Notes: a model not told the origin generated them from the sequence alone. Positions 1-7,970 are shown, numbered from the stretch's first letter. The stretch is 20,642 bases of DNA from an uncultured Erysipelotrichaceae bacterium (GCA_902783435.1 CACZQV010000032.1:1-20642), one strand, 5' to 3'. Made by a program: numbers and translations.

Positions 1-36
1 GAGTTGACCAGTACTAATAGATCGAGGATTTAATCA
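1..36 (+). rRNA. rrl: 23S rRNA, 3' end (partial)
   Basis: The first bases match the conserved 3' terminus of bacterial 23S rRNA (GTTGACCAGTACTAATAGAT followed by CGAGGATTTAAT). The rest of the gene lies left of the window. The exact mature end is a guess to within a few bases. It is followed after about 60 bases by 5S rRNA, the normal order of a bacterial rRNA operon. Confidence 0.95.
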
Positions 37-74
37 TAATTTAATAATTTGATGAACACAATATCTAAGTTTTC

Positions 75-90
75 AGAGAATTATTTCTCT
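75..90 (+). other. hairpin in the 23S-5S spacer
   Basis: A perfect 6-bp stem, AGAGAA with TTCTCT, closes a TTAT loop in the spacer between 23S and 5S. There is no T-tract right after it, so it is more likely an rRNA processing element than a terminator. That role is inferred from position only. Confidence 0.4.
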
Positions 91-98
91 ATATATTT

Positions 99-205
99 TC
101 TTGGTAACGATAGCCAGTGAGGTACACCTGTTCCCATCCCGAACACAGAAGTTAAGCCACTGAACGCCGACAATAGTGTATGCGAAGATAGGAAGTTGCC
201 AAGAA
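99..205 (+). rRNA. rrf: 5S rRNA
   Basis: The sequence contains the conserved 5S core (CCCATCCCGAACACAGAAGT at about 135-154, then TTAAGCC). Its ends pair as helix I: TTGGTAAC near 101 with GTTGCCAA near 195. Length of about 107 nt is at the short end for Bacillota 5S. It is the last gene of the rRNA operon, and a terminator follows within 20 bases. An open frame that starts inside it at 176 is not a real gene start. Confidence 0.95.
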
Positions 206-219
206 TTTTTTTTGTTTAT

Positions 220-248
220 AAAAGACTTATACATAAGTCTTTTTTTTG
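220..248 (+). terminator. rRNA operon terminator
   Basis: A 10-bp perfect stem, AAAAGACTTA with TAAGTCTTTT, has a TACA loop and runs into an unbroken T-tract. It lies just after 5S rRNA and should end the rRNA transcript. The last T of the tract is also the T of the TG of the next promoter's extended -10. Confidence 0.85.
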
Positions 249-255
249 TTATAAT
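247..255 (+). promoter_or_regulatory. extended -10 promoter of tldD
   Basis: TGTTATAAT (TG-N-TATAAT) begins at the end of the terminator T-tract. A possible -35, TATACA at 228-233 with a 16-bp spacer, lies in the hairpin loop region. The predicted start is near 262, leaving only about 13 nt before the tldD ATG, enough for the GGAGATGAT ribosome site. Confidence 0.6.
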
Positions 256-274
256 AAATCATGGAGATGATTAT

Positions 275-1648
275 ATGGAAAAAGTGGATTTTCAAGAATA
301 CTTAAATTTAGCTTTATCAACAGGTGCCGACTTTGCAGAAATATATTACGAAGAAGCTAAACTTAATACATATAGATTAAATGACTCTAAACTAGATACA
401 ATTGATTCTAAATATGGAAAAGGTTTAGGAATTAGAATAGTATCTAATGGTGAAACATACTATACCGCAACAAACATTTTAACCAAAGAATCAATCATAA
501 AAGAAATAACCAACTTGTTGAAAAACATTCCTAAAAAAGATAAAAACGAAGTTTTATTAACAGATTTAGTGGATAAAAGTAAAAAAGTAAAGATTCCACA
601 TAATGAATTTCCTGTGGAAAAGAAAAAAGAATTCTTATATGCAGTCGATAAAACAGCTAGAGCTTATTCAGATGAAATAGTTCAAGTATCTGCAGGTATT
701 GTCGAAACAGATAAAGAGTTTATTGTAGCTAATTCAAATGGTAATTTTGTTAAAAGTAATTATGTCTTAACAAGACTATTTACTACAATTTATGCTGAAC
801 GTAATGGTGAAAAACAATCAGAATTTACTGATATAGGTAAAACTTTAGGTTATGAAATACTTGATTTATTTGATATTGAAAAAAGAATTACTAAACTCGC
901 TAAAACTACAATAGAAAAATTAGATGCACAAGAGTTTAAAGGCGGAGAATTACCTGTAGTAATAGCTCCTGGATTTGGTGCTGTAATATTCCATGAGGCA
1001 TGTGGACATGGACTAGAAGCTACATCAGTTGCGCCACATTTATCAGTATTTTCAGATGACCTAGGTAAAAAAGTCGCAAGTGATAAAGTAACATTAATTG
1101 ATGATGGTACCATAGAAGATGCTTGGGGGAGTGCTATAGTTGATGATGAAGGTAACCCTACTCAAAAAAATATTTTAATTGAAAAGGGAATATTAAAAAA
1201 ATATTTAGTAGATCAAAACCACGAAAAACAGATGAATATGAAGGCAAATGGTTGTGGAAGAAGACAAAACTATTTTTATCCAACTACATCACGTATGTCC
1301 AATACATATCTTGCTCCAGGCACTGATAAAATAGAAGATATGATTAAAAATATTGATCTAGGAGTATATTGTCTAAAAATGAGCGGAGGAAGTGTTAACC
1401 CTGCAACAGGAGATTTTAATTTCGCAGTTGCTACCGCAAGACTTATAGAACATGGAAAAGTAAAACATATGCTTAAAGGAATTACTTTAATAGGTAATAG
1501 TAAAGATATCTTAAAAAATGTAGAAATGGTATCAGACGATTTAGAAATATCTGCAGGATACTGTGGAAGTAAAAGTGGTATGATTCCAGTAACAGTTGGA
1601 CAACCTACAATAAAAGTTTCAAAAATATTAGTAGGAGGTAAAGAATAA
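275..1648 (+). CDS. tldD: TldD metalloprotease subunit
   Basis: This 457-residue protein is the catalytic subunit of the TldD/TldE (PmbA) heterodimeric zinc protease, a cytoplasmic enzyme that degrades unfolded or short peptides and in some bacteria matures peptide antibiotics. The HExxxH metal site is HEACGH at residues 240-245, and a C-terminal Cys (C430 in YCGSKSG) sits where TldD proteins supply a further zinc ligand. I chose ATG 275 over an upstream frame because it follows GGAGATGAT and because the upstream part lies in 5S rRNA and a terminator. It overlaps tldE by one base (TAATG), so the two are translationally coupled. No RiPP precursor is visible nearby, so a housekeeping proteolytic role is more likely. 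The substrate cannot be told from sequence. Confidence 0.93.
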   Translation: MEKVDFQEYLNLALSTGADFAEIYYEEAKLNTYRLNDSKLDTIDSKYGKGLGIRIVSNGETYYTATNILTKESIIKEITNLLKNIPKKDKNEVLLTDLVDKSKKVKIPHNEFPVEKKKEFLYAVDKTARAYSDEIVQVSAGIVETDKEFIVANSNGNFVKSNYVLTRLFTTIYAERNGEKQSEFTDIGKTLGYEILDLFDIEKRITKLAKTTIEKLDAQEFKGGELPVVIAPGFGAVIFHEACGHGLEATSVAPHLSVFSDDLGKKVASDKVTLIDDGTIEDAWGSAIVDDEGNPTQKNILIEKGILKKYLVDQNHEKQMNMKANGCGRRQNYFYPTTSRMSNTYLAPGTDKIEDMIKNIDLGVYCLKMSGGSVNPATGDFNFAVATARLIEHGKVKHMLKGITLIGNSKDILKNVEMVSDDLEISAGYCGSKSGMIPVTVGQPTIKVSKILVGGKE

Positions 1649-2925
1649 TGGAATACACAGAATTTTTTAAAAAAGCAAAAGAAAAGAATATCACAAATAT
1701 TCAAGTAACAGAAAAGCATAATATTGAAGGCGAAGTAGAATTAATAGATGGAGAAATTGATACATTTAATGAATCAAATAATATCTCTTATAATATAAAG
1801 GCAGACATCGAAGGTAAAACGTACAAAGTTTCCACAAATTACTTAGACAATGAAATAATTGATTTACTACTTATGAAAAGTAAAACACTAGATTCAAAGT
1901 ATGAAGACGAATATTTAGAAGATAGAAAAACAATAAAAAAGAATACACCTATTGATATTGATATTAGTAATGAAATAAAAAAATTAAAAGAATTATCTAA
2001 GTTAAAAGATAATTATAGAGAAATAACTAAACTAACTACTTATTATATTGAAGTATATACTAATACTAGAATAATTAATTCAAATGGAGTAGATATTTCT
2101 ACTGATACACATCAATGTCATTTCTATGCAGAAGCATTAGCTAAAAATAATAATGAGTTTACTACTTATACAAAAGATATCTTAAAAACTAATAAAAAAG
2201 ATATAGATTTTGAAAAAATAATAAAAGACACTATTGAAAAAGCAATTATACAAAGTAATAAAGAATCATTAGAAACTAAGAAGTATAATATTATCTTAGA
2301 AGCAAATACTGCATCTAATATTATTAAACATATAATTTCTATGATATCTTCTGAATCTATTCGTAATAAAGTATCATGTTTAGAAAATAAATTAAATGAA
2401 AAAGTATTTTCATCTAAATTAACTATTATAGAAGATCCTACTAATAAAGATTATCCAGGATTTAGATTATTTGATGATGAAGGAACTCTTACTAAAAAGA
2501 AAACTATAATAGAAAATGGAGTATTAAAAAACTATTTATATAACATCAAAGAAGCTAAATTAAAAAATATAGAATCTACTGCAAATGGATATGGAAATAT
2601 ATCTACTAAAAATATGTATGTAAAAGAAGGTAATAAATCATTAGATGAATTATTTAAAGATATGAAAGATGGTATATATATAACTGATTATATGGGTTCT
2701 AGTACAGATTCTATTAATACAGTAAATGGAGATATTTCACTTCAAATATTTGGATTTATAGTAAAAGATGGAAAAATAATTAAAGGTATAGAACCATGTA
2801 TTATGACAACTACAATATTTGAATTATTATCTAATATAGAAAGTATAGGTAATGATTTAATATTTACAAATACTACGATGGCATCACCTTCCATATATAT
2901 AAAAGACATTTCTATAGCTAGATAA
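1648..2925 (+). CDS. tldE: TldE/PmbA partner subunit
   Basis: A 425-residue non-catalytic partner of TldD, from the PmbA/TldE family. It shares the TldD fold signature in its C-terminal half (DYPGFRLFDDEGT near 269-281, then NGVLKNYLYN and a Gly/Ser-rich TVNGDISLQIFGF block) but has no HExxxH motif, as expected of the subunit that completes the substrate chamber. The start ATG shares its A with the tldD stop, and the ribosome site GTAGGAGG lies inside the tldD tail. The two should be made in near equal amounts. It is more AT-rich and Lys/Asn/Ile-rich than TldD, in line with weaker conservation of the inactive subunit. Length is normal for the family (about 430-450). Confidence 0.88.
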   Translation: MEYTEFFKKAKEKNITNIQVTEKHNIEGEVELIDGEIDTFNESNNISYNIKADIEGKTYKVSTNYLDNEIIDLLLMKSKTLDSKYEDEYLEDRKTIKKNTPIDIDISNEIKKLKELSKLKDNYREITKLTTYYIEVYTNTRIINSNGVDISTDTHQCHFYAEALAKNNNEFTTYTKDILKTNKKDIDFEKIIKDTIEKAIIQSNKESLETKKYNIILEANTASNIIKHIISMISSESIRNKVSCLENKLNEKVFSSKLTIIEDPTNKDYPGFRLFDDEGTLTKKKTIIENGVLKNYLYNIKEAKLKNIESTANGYGNISTKNMYVKEGNKSLDELFKDMKDGIYITDYMGSSTDSINTVNGDISLQIFGFIVKDGKIIKGIEPCIMTTTIFELLSNIESIGNDLIFTNTTMASPSIYIKDISIAR

Positions 2926-2940
2926 TGTAAAGAAGTATAA

Positions 2941-2977
2941 AAAAGAGTTCATAAAAGTTGTATAACTCTTTTTTTTT
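2941..2977 (+). terminator. terminator of tldD-tldE
   Basis: AAAAGAGTT pairs with AACTCTTTT around a roughly 14-base loop region that can add a few A-T pairs, followed by a long T-tract. It starts 16 bases after the tldE stop. The T-tract runs directly into TGGTATAAT of the tsaE promoter. Confidence 0.75.
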
Positions 2978-2985
2978 GGTATAAT
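2977..2985 (+). promoter_or_regulatory. extended -10 promoter of the tsa cluster
   Basis: TGGTATAAT (TG-N-TATAAT) directly follows the terminator T-tract. A weak -35 candidate, TTGTAT at 2958-2963 with a 16-bp spacer, lies inside the hairpin. The predicted start near 2992 leaves about 13 nt before the tsaE ATG, including the ribosome site AGGTGAT. Confidence 0.6.
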
Positions 2986-3004
2986 AATTTGTAGGTGATA
3001 GAAA

Positions 3005-3463
3005 ATGGATTTTAAAATAACAACATATTCAGAACAAGAAACAATTGAATTAGCTCAAAATATTGAATCAGAAAAATTTCCTAATATGGTAATTTGCTTA
3101 ACTGGAGATCTAGGTAGTGGAAAAACTGTTTTTACAAAAGGATTTGCATCATCTCTAGAGGTAAAAGAAGAAGTAACTTCTCCAACATTTAATATCATAA
3201 AAGAATATACTTCAGGAGAAATGCCACTATATCATATGGATGTATATCGCCTAGATGGTAAAGTAGAAGAATTAGGTATTGAAGAATATTTTACTAAAAA
3301 AGGTATTACTATTATTGAATGGGCAGATATGATACAAGACTATTTACCAGATAAAAGATTAGATATTAAGATCAAAAGTTCCGCAGAAGATGAAGATAAA
3401 AGAATTATTACAATTACTCCACATGGATCTAAATATGAAGAATTATGTGAGGCAATATTATGA
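3005..3463 (+). CDS. tsaE: TsaE, t6A synthesis ATPase
   Basis: A 152-residue P-loop ATPase required for N6-threonylcarbamoyl-adenosine (t6A) at position 37 of ANN-decoding tRNAs. It resets the TsaB-TsaD complex between catalytic cycles. The Walker A motif is GDLGSGKT at residues 34-41; the family's TSPTFNIIKEY block (switch region) and a later IIEWAD motif are present. ATG 3005 follows AGGTGATAGAAA. It is the first gene of tsaE-tsaB-rimI, overlapping tsaB by ATGA, the classic Bacillota order (ydiB-ydiC-ydiD-tsaD in Bacillus subtilis). Length is typical (about 150). Confidence 0.96.
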   Translation: MDFKITTYSEQETIELAQNIESEKFPNMVICLTGDLGSGKTVFTKGFASSLEVKEEVTSPTFNIIKEYTSGEMPLYHMDVYRLDGKVEELGIEEYFTKKGITIIEWADMIQDYLPDKRLDIKIKSSAEDEDKRIITITPHGSKYEELCEAIL

Positions 3464-4083
3464 GATACTTATATATAGATACATCATCTAGTTATCTATA
3501 TACCGCAATTATTGAAGATAATAAAGTATTATCTGAAATAAAAGAAGAATATGGGCAAAGCCTATCAGAAGTAGCCCTTCCAAGAATTGCTTCTATGTTT
3601 GAAGATACTAAACTAGAACCAAAAGATATAGATAAAATAATAGTAGTAAATGGACCAGGTAGTTTTACAGGTATTAGAATAGGTTTAACTATTGCGAAAG
3701 TATATGCTTGGGGATTAAATATTCCAATTACTACAATCTATTCTTTAGAAGCAATGGCTATTTCTAGTAATAAAAATACTTATCATGTACCAATGATAAA
3801 CGCAAGACGTGGATATGTATTTGCAGCTATTTACGATGATCAATTCAACGAAGTATTAAAACCACAACATATACCACTAACAGAATTACAAGATAAATTA
3901 AAAGATATAGATAACTATGAAATAATATCAAATGATGAATTTGATGAAATAGAAAATATTAATTCTTATTCACCTGACTTCTTAAAAATAGTAGAATATT
4001 TTAAAGATAAAGAAAATATTAATCCACATGCAGTTAATCCAGAATATTTAAAACTAACAGAAGCAGAAGAATCAAAAAAATGA
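3460..4083 (+). CDS. tsaB: TsaB, t6A complex scaffold
   Basis: A 207-residue ASKHA-fold protein that forms the heterodimer core with TsaD in t6A synthesis. It has the N-terminal IDTSSSYLYTAI phosphate-loop-like block, and the family signature NGPGSFTGIRIG (residues 65-76) followed by AKVYAWGLNIP. The TsaB-type C-terminal half is shorter and less conserved than that of TsaD. The ATG overlaps the tsaE stop (ATGA) and its own stop overlaps the rimI start in the same way, so three genes are tightly coupled. Length is slightly below the common 220-240 residues, the reduction being in the C-terminal half. Confidence 0.94.
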   Translation: MRYLYIDTSSSYLYTAIIEDNKVLSEIKEEYGQSLSEVALPRIASMFEDTKLEPKDIDKIIVVNGPGSFTGIRIGLTIAKVYAWGLNIPITTIYSLEAMAISSNKNTYHVPMINARRGYVFAAIYDDQFNEVLKPQHIPLTELQDKLKDIDNYEIISNDEFDEIENINSYSPDFLKIVEYFKDKENINPHAVNPEYLKLTEAEESKK

Positions 4084-4481
4084 TATTTGAATTAAAAAAT
4101 ATAGATGAAATTAAAGATTCATTTATAAATATAAAAGAAGTAGAAGAAGAATTAAAAAATAATCCATTTGGAAAATATTTAATATTAAAAGAAAATAATG
4201 AAATAATAGGATATATTTATTATAGTGATATTTATGAGAGAGCTGAGATTAATCAGTTTGAAATAATTATATCCAAGAGAAATTGTGGAAAAGGAGATAT
4301 TCTATTAAAAGAATTAATTAATAAATTACAAAAAGATATAACATTAGAAGTAAGAGAAAATAACATTCCAGCTATTAAATTATATGAAAAAAATGGTTTT
4401 GAAAGAAAAGCAATAAGAAAAGAATATTATAATGGAATAGATGGTATTCTAATGGAAAGAAAAAATGATAAGACTCTTTAA
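4080..4481 (+). CDS. rimI: RimI-like GNAT acetyltransferase
   Basis: A 133-residue GNAT-fold N-acetyltransferase. RimI acetylates the N-terminus of ribosomal protein S18, and its gene sits between tsaB and tsaD in many Bacillota. The C-terminal RimI signature is clear: NNIPAIKLYEKNGFERKAIR followed by KEYYNGIDGILM. The acetyl-CoA loop region is less canonical: ISKRNCGKGDILL (about residues 64-76) replaces the usual R-G-x-G-x-G/A form with Asn-Cys-Gly-Lys-Gly. It is about 15 residues shorter than typical RimI. The start overlaps the tsaB stop by ATGA. The last four sense codons and the stop form the 5' arm of a terminator hairpin. Substrate identity rests on context. Confidence 0.8.
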   Translation: MIFELKNIDEIKDSFINIKEVEEELKNNPFGKYLILKENNEIIGYIYYSDIYERAEINQFEIIISKRNCGKGDILLKELINKLQKDITLEVRENNIPAIKLYEKNGFERKAIRKEYYNGIDGILMERKNDKTL

Positions 4482-4495
4482 AAAAAGAGTCTTTT
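4470..4495 (+). terminator. terminator overlapping the rimI stop
   Basis: AAGACTCTTT pairs perfectly with AAAGAGTCTT around an AAAA loop and ends in TTTT. The 5' arm is rimI coding sequence and the stop codon (4479-4481) sits at the arm/loop boundary. The short T-tract suggests incomplete termination, so some read-through into tsaD is likely. Confidence 0.65.
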
Positions 4496-4496
4496 A

Positions 4497-4505
4497 TGTT
4501 AAAAT
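4497..4505 (+). promoter_or_regulatory. extended -10 promoter of tsaD
   Basis: TGTTAAAAT (TG-N-TAAAAT, one mismatch from consensus) lies right after the terminator. No good -35 is visible. The predicted start near 4512 gives a leader of about 16 nt. It would let tsaD be transcribed apart from tsaE-tsaB-rimI. Confidence 0.45.
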
Positions 4506-4527
4506 ATGAATGAATTGAGATGATAGT

Positions 4528-5532
4528 ATGAAAGATGTATATATATTAGGAATAGAAAGTAGTTGTGATGAAACAAGCGTATCAATAGTTAAAAATGGAA
4601 CAGAAGAAATAGCAACTGTAATTTCATCACAAATTGATATTCATAAAAACTATGGTGGAGTAGTTCCAGAAATAGCTAGTCGTGAACATGTTAAAAACGT
4701 TACTTTTGTATTAGAAGAATGTTTAGAAAAAGCAAATATGACTATGGATCAAATAGATGCGATAGCGATAACTTATGGACCAGGATTAATAGGATCCCTA
4801 TTAATAGGGTTAGAGACTGCTAAAACTCTAGCTTTTATATATAATAAACCATTAATTCCAGTACATCATATTGCAGGTCATATTTATGCAAATAGCCTAG
4901 TCCATGAACTTAAATTTCCATTACTTGCGGTAGTAGTAAGTGGAGGACATACAGAACTAGTAGAAATGAAAGACCATTATAAATTTGAAAAATTAGGTGG
5001 AACATTAGATGATGCAATAGGTGAATGCTATGACAAAGTAGCTAGAGTTATTAATTTAGAGTATCCTGGAGGACCAAAACTTGATAAGTTGGCACATGAG
5101 GGAGAACCTACTTATAAATTACCTGTTCCATTAAAAGATGATAGTTATAATTTCTCATTTAGTGGATTAAAAAGTGCAGTAATAAACTTAGCTCATAATG
5201 AAGAACAAAGAGGTAATGAATTAAGAGTAGCAGATCTTGCTACATCATTCCAAAAAGTTGCAGTAGAATCAATCATCACAAAAGTAAGAAAAGCAATTAT
5301 TGATAAAAACATAAAAAATGTAATAGTAGCCGGAGGAGTTGCTGCAAATCAAGGTTTAAGAGAAGAAATGGAAAAACTATGTAAAGAATTAAAAGTAGAT
5401 TTATCAATACCTCCAATGAAATATTGTACAGATAATGGTACAATGATTGCTGCTGCAGGATATTACGCTTACTTAGATGGTAGAAGAGCAGACTTAAATT
5501 TAAATTCAAAATCACAAGATACATTAAAATAA
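4528..5532 (+). CDS. tsaD: TsaD, t6A threonylcarbamoyltransferase
   Basis: A 334-residue catalytic subunit that transfers the threonylcarbamoyl group from TC-AMP to A37 of tRNA. The Kae1/TsaD signatures are complete: GIESSCDETSVSI near the N-terminus, the metal-binding HHIAGH (H114 and H118), VVSGGHTELV, GECYDKVARV, FSFSGLKSAV and the glycine-rich AGGVAANQGLRE. ATG 4528 follows GAGATGATAGT. It ends the t6A cluster but is separated from rimI by a hairpin and its own putative promoter in only 46 bp. The enzyme that makes TC-AMP (TsaC/YwlC) is not in the window. The last codons form a terminator arm. Confidence 0.97.
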   Translation: MKDVYILGIESSCDETSVSIVKNGTEEIATVISSQIDIHKNYGGVVPEIASREHVKNVTFVLEECLEKANMTMDQIDAIAITYGPGLIGSLLIGLETAKTLAFIYNKPLIPVHHIAGHIYANSLVHELKFPLLAVVVSGGHTELVEMKDHYKFEKLGGTLDDAIGECYDKVARVINLEYPGGPKLDKLAHEGEPTYKLPVPLKDDSYNFSFSGLKSAVINLAHNEEQRGNELRVADLATSFQKVAVESIITKVRKAIIDKNIKNVIVAGGVAANQGLREEMEKLCKELKVDLSIPPMKYCTDNGTMIAAAGYYAYLDGRRADLNLNSKSQDTLK

Positions 5533-5545
5533 TGTATCTTTTTTT
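5516..5545 (+). terminator. terminator overlapping the tsaD stop
   Basis: An 11-bp perfect stem, AAGATACATTA with TAATGTATCTT, has an AAA loop and a T-tract. The stop codon (5530-5532) is the first three bases of the 3' arm, so the 5' arm is wholly coding sequence. Confidence 0.85.
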
Positions 5546-5553
5546 AATATTTA

Positions 5554-5562
5554 TGATATAAT
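5554..5562 (+). promoter_or_regulatory. extended -10 promoter of fucO-FIST
   Basis: TGATATAAT (TG-N-TATAAT) lies about 9 bases beyond the tsaD terminator T-tract. No convincing -35 exists. The predicted leader is about 20 nt and includes the ribosome site GGGAGG. No catabolite-response or regulator site is evident in the 56-bp gap. Confidence 0.55.
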
Positions 5563-5588
5563 TAATACAGAATAGGGAGGCTAGCGAT

Positions 5589-6740
5589 ATGGTAAATAGA
5601 GTAGTTTTAAATGAAACTTCATATTTTGGTCGTGGATCAAGAAAAAAATTAAAAGACGAATTACATTCAAGAGGATATAGTAAAGTATTACTTGTATCAG
5701 ATAAAACATTAGAAGAAGCTAATGTTACTAGTATGGTTTCAGATGTATTAGATGATGCAGGTATAATTTACTTTAAATATTTAGATATTAAACCAAATCC
5801 AACAGTTAAAAATGTAATAGATGGATTAAATATGGCTCAAATGAATACAGTTGATGCTATAGTTGCTGTAGGTGGAGGTAGTGTTATTGATACCGCAAAA
5901 GCTATTTCAATTATCATGACTAATCCAGAACATAGTAATGTAGTAAGCTTAGCAGGTGTAGTTGAAACTAGAAATAAAGGATTACCACTATTTGCTTTAC
6001 CAACAACTGCAGGTACAGCAGCAGAAGTAACAATTAATTATGTAATTACAGATGAAACTAATATGAAAAAAATGGTATGTGTAGATGTTCATGATATACC
6101 AGTATGTTCTATAATTGATCCGGATTTAATGCAAGGTATGCCACAAACTTTAGCAGCAGCTACTGGAATGGATGCTTTGACACATGCAATGGAAGGTTAT
6201 ATTACTAAAGCTGGTTGGTTAATACCAGATATGTTCCATATTAATGCAATGGCCTTAATTTATAAAAATCTAGAAAAAGCTGCTAATGAAAAAGAAGATA
6301 TTGCAGTAGAAAAAATGGCTTATGCACAATATATTGCTGGAATGGGATTTTCAAACGTTGGTTTAGGAATAGTTCATTCAATGGCACATTCCTTAGGTGC
6401 ATTCTTTGATACACCACATGGACTTGCTAATGCAATACTTTTACCACATGTATTAAAATTTAATGGAGAAGTATGTCCAGATTTATTTAGAAATATGGGA
6501 CGTGCAATAGGTTTAAATATGGATAATTTAACAGATGAAGAAGCCGTTTCTAAAGTAGTAGATGCTGTTAAAGAATTATCACAAAAATTAAGAATACCAA
6601 GAAACTTAAGAGAAGTAGGAATTCCAGAAGAAATGATTCCAGCATTAGCTAATCAAGCAATTAATGATATATGTACTCAAGGTAATCCAAGAGATGTAAC
6701 AGTAGATGATTTAATTGCCTTATATAAAGAAGCTTATTAA
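5589..6740 (+). CDS. fucO: lactaldehyde reductase (FucO-like)
   Basis: A 383-residue group III iron-dependent alcohol dehydrogenase. From recall it closely follows Escherichia coli FucO along its whole length, for example NETSYFGRGS at the N-terminus, PTTAGTAAEVTINYVITDE, the TGMDALTHA block, MGFSNVGLG and GNPRDVT near the C-terminus. FucO reduces L-lactaldehyde to 1,2-propanediol with NADH, the fermentative end of fucose and rhamnose breakdown. The NAD-binding GGGS is near residue 97. The metal ligands are present at D195, H199, H263 and H277. ATG 5589 follows GGGAGG. No fucose or rhamnose genes are in the window, so a broader aldehyde-reducing or glycerol-related role is possible. A FIST-domain gene follows 12 bases later in the same operon. 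Confidence 0.9.
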   Translation: MVNRVVLNETSYFGRGSRKKLKDELHSRGYSKVLLVSDKTLEEANVTSMVSDVLDDAGIIYFKYLDIKPNPTVKNVIDGLNMAQMNTVDAIVAVGGGSVIDTAKAISIIMTNPEHSNVVSLAGVVETRNKGLPLFALPTTAGTAAEVTINYVITDETNMKKMVCVDVHDIPVCSIIDPDLMQGMPQTLAAATGMDALTHAMEGYITKAGWLIPDMFHINAMALIYKNLEKAANEKEDIAVEKMAYAQYIAGMGFSNVGLGIVHSMAHSLGAFFDTPHGLANAILLPHVLKFNGEVCPDLFRNMGRAIGLNMDNLTDEEAVSKVVDAVKELSQKLRIPRNLREVGIPEEMIPALANQAINDICTQGNPRDVTVDDLIALYKEAY

Positions 6741-6752
6741 AAGGGTGATATT

Positions 6753-7940
6753 ATGTTAAAATCAAAAGTTGGTTATAGTACTAATCCTAATTTTTATACA
6801 ATGGGTTTAGATACTGCAACTCAATCTACAAAAGATTTTTCTAATATAAAACTTAATTTTTTATTTACATCTTCAAATGGAGATATTAAAGAAATAATAA
6901 GAGGAGTAAGATCAATAAATGATGCTCCTTTAATTGGGTGTACTAGTTGTGGAGGATTAATAGTACCAGATGGAGTAGTATCTTCTCCAAATGGTTTTGC
7001 AGGAATGCTATCACTTAATGATCCAGATATGACAATAGGTGTTGCTATCCATGAAGCAGGAAAAGATCCTAGGGCAATAGGAAGAAAAGTAGCTATACAG
7101 GCAGTTGAAAATGCAAAAACAACTAGAGCTCCTGCATATTTTTATATGGTTGCTAGTCCAAAAGAAGAAGAAGAATATTTAATGGGTATTCAAGATGTAA
7201 TAGGAAGAGTTCCAGTGTTTGGTGGAAGTGCAGCTGATAATGACGTATCTGGTAATTGGAAAATAATTTGTAATGATAAAGTAATAACTGATGGAGTAGC
7301 AGTAGCTTTCTTCTATACAGATAATGAAATAGCTACATCATTCACAGGTGCTTATAAAGAAACAGATAATATAGGTTTAATAACTGAAGTAAAGAATAAT
7401 CGTACTTTAGTATCAATAGATGGAGTATCCGCATTAAAGAAATATGCACATTGGACTAATATGTCTCCAAGTGAATTATTAGGAAGAGACTTATTAGTAG
7501 CATCAATTAATAAACCATTAGGTATAAAAGATCCTTTAGGAAACTTAACAGTAATTCGTCATCCAATGTTTGGTGATGATATGGGTACTAAAACAACTAC
7601 AGATGATACTATTACTTTAGGTAATAAAGTAGTAAAAGGTACTGCGATTATTCAATTAGAGGCAACACAAGATGACTTAATAAATGCAACTGGTAATAAC
7701 TTAAAAGATTTAAATAAAAAAATGTATACAGAACCAGGTGCTTATATTTTTATCCATTGTGGAGGAAGAAAACTAGGTATTGGTGATAGAATAGAAGAAG
7801 TTCATAAACAATTATTAAAAGAATCAAAAGGAATACCATTTATCACAGCTTTTACATTTGGTGAATATGGTTATGATGAACATTCTGCTAATATATGTGG
7901 AGGATTAATGCTATCTTTCACAGCTATAGGAAAAAATTAG
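6753..7940 (+). CDS. FIST-domain putative sensor protein
   Basis: A 395-residue soluble protein built from a FIST_N domain (about 30-215) and a FIST_C domain (about 225-385). Diagnostic blocks are IGCTSCGG (61-68), VFGGSAADN (155-163), and in the C-terminal half YIFIHCGGRK and ITAFTFGEYG. FIST domains are proposed small-ligand (amino-acid-like) sensor modules and are often fused or linked to signalling proteins. Here there is no output domain, membrane segment or neighbouring kinase. It begins 12 bases after fucO with ribosome site AAGGGTGAT, so it shares that transcript. Two Cys in the GCTSCGG turn (C63, C66) and a later HCGG Cys are notable. Molecular function is unknown; the family assignment is fairly firm. 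Confidence 0.85.
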   Translation: MLKSKVGYSTNPNFYTMGLDTATQSTKDFSNIKLNFLFTSSNGDIKEIIRGVRSINDAPLIGCTSCGGLIVPDGVVSSPNGFAGMLSLNDPDMTIGVAIHEAGKDPRAIGRKVAIQAVENAKTTRAPAYFYMVASPKEEEEYLMGIQDVIGRVPVFGGSAADNDVSGNWKIICNDKVITDGVAVAFFYTDNEIATSFTGAYKETDNIGLITEVKNNRTLVSIDGVSALKKYAHWTNMSPSELLGRDLLVASINKPLGIKDPLGNLTVIRHPMFGDDMGTKTTTDDTITLGNKVVKGTAIIQLEATQDDLINATGNNLKDLNKKMYTEPGAYIFIHCGGRKLGIGDRIEEVHKQLLKESKGIPFITAFTFGEYGYDEHSANICGGLMLSFTAIGKN

Positions 7941-7962
7941 AAGAGTAATCTTCTTTTTTTTT
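7939..7962 (+). terminator. terminator of fucO-FIST
   Basis: AGAAGA pairs with TCTTCT around a GTAA tetraloop and is followed by eight or more T. The stem begins inside the stop codon TAG (7938-7940) of the FIST gene. Confidence 0.8.
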
Positions 7963-7970
7963 ATTATTTG

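Noticed and set aside
176..274. Upstream extension of tldD starting inside 5S rRNA
   Set aside because: The region is 5S rRNA, a terminator and a promoter. The ribosome site GGAGATGAT points to ATG 275.
3461..4083. Possible TGA-as-tryptophan code (Mycoplasma-like)
   Set aside because: TGA ends tsaE and tsaB inside ATGA overlaps at the expected family lengths, and Trp codons in the proteins are TGG.
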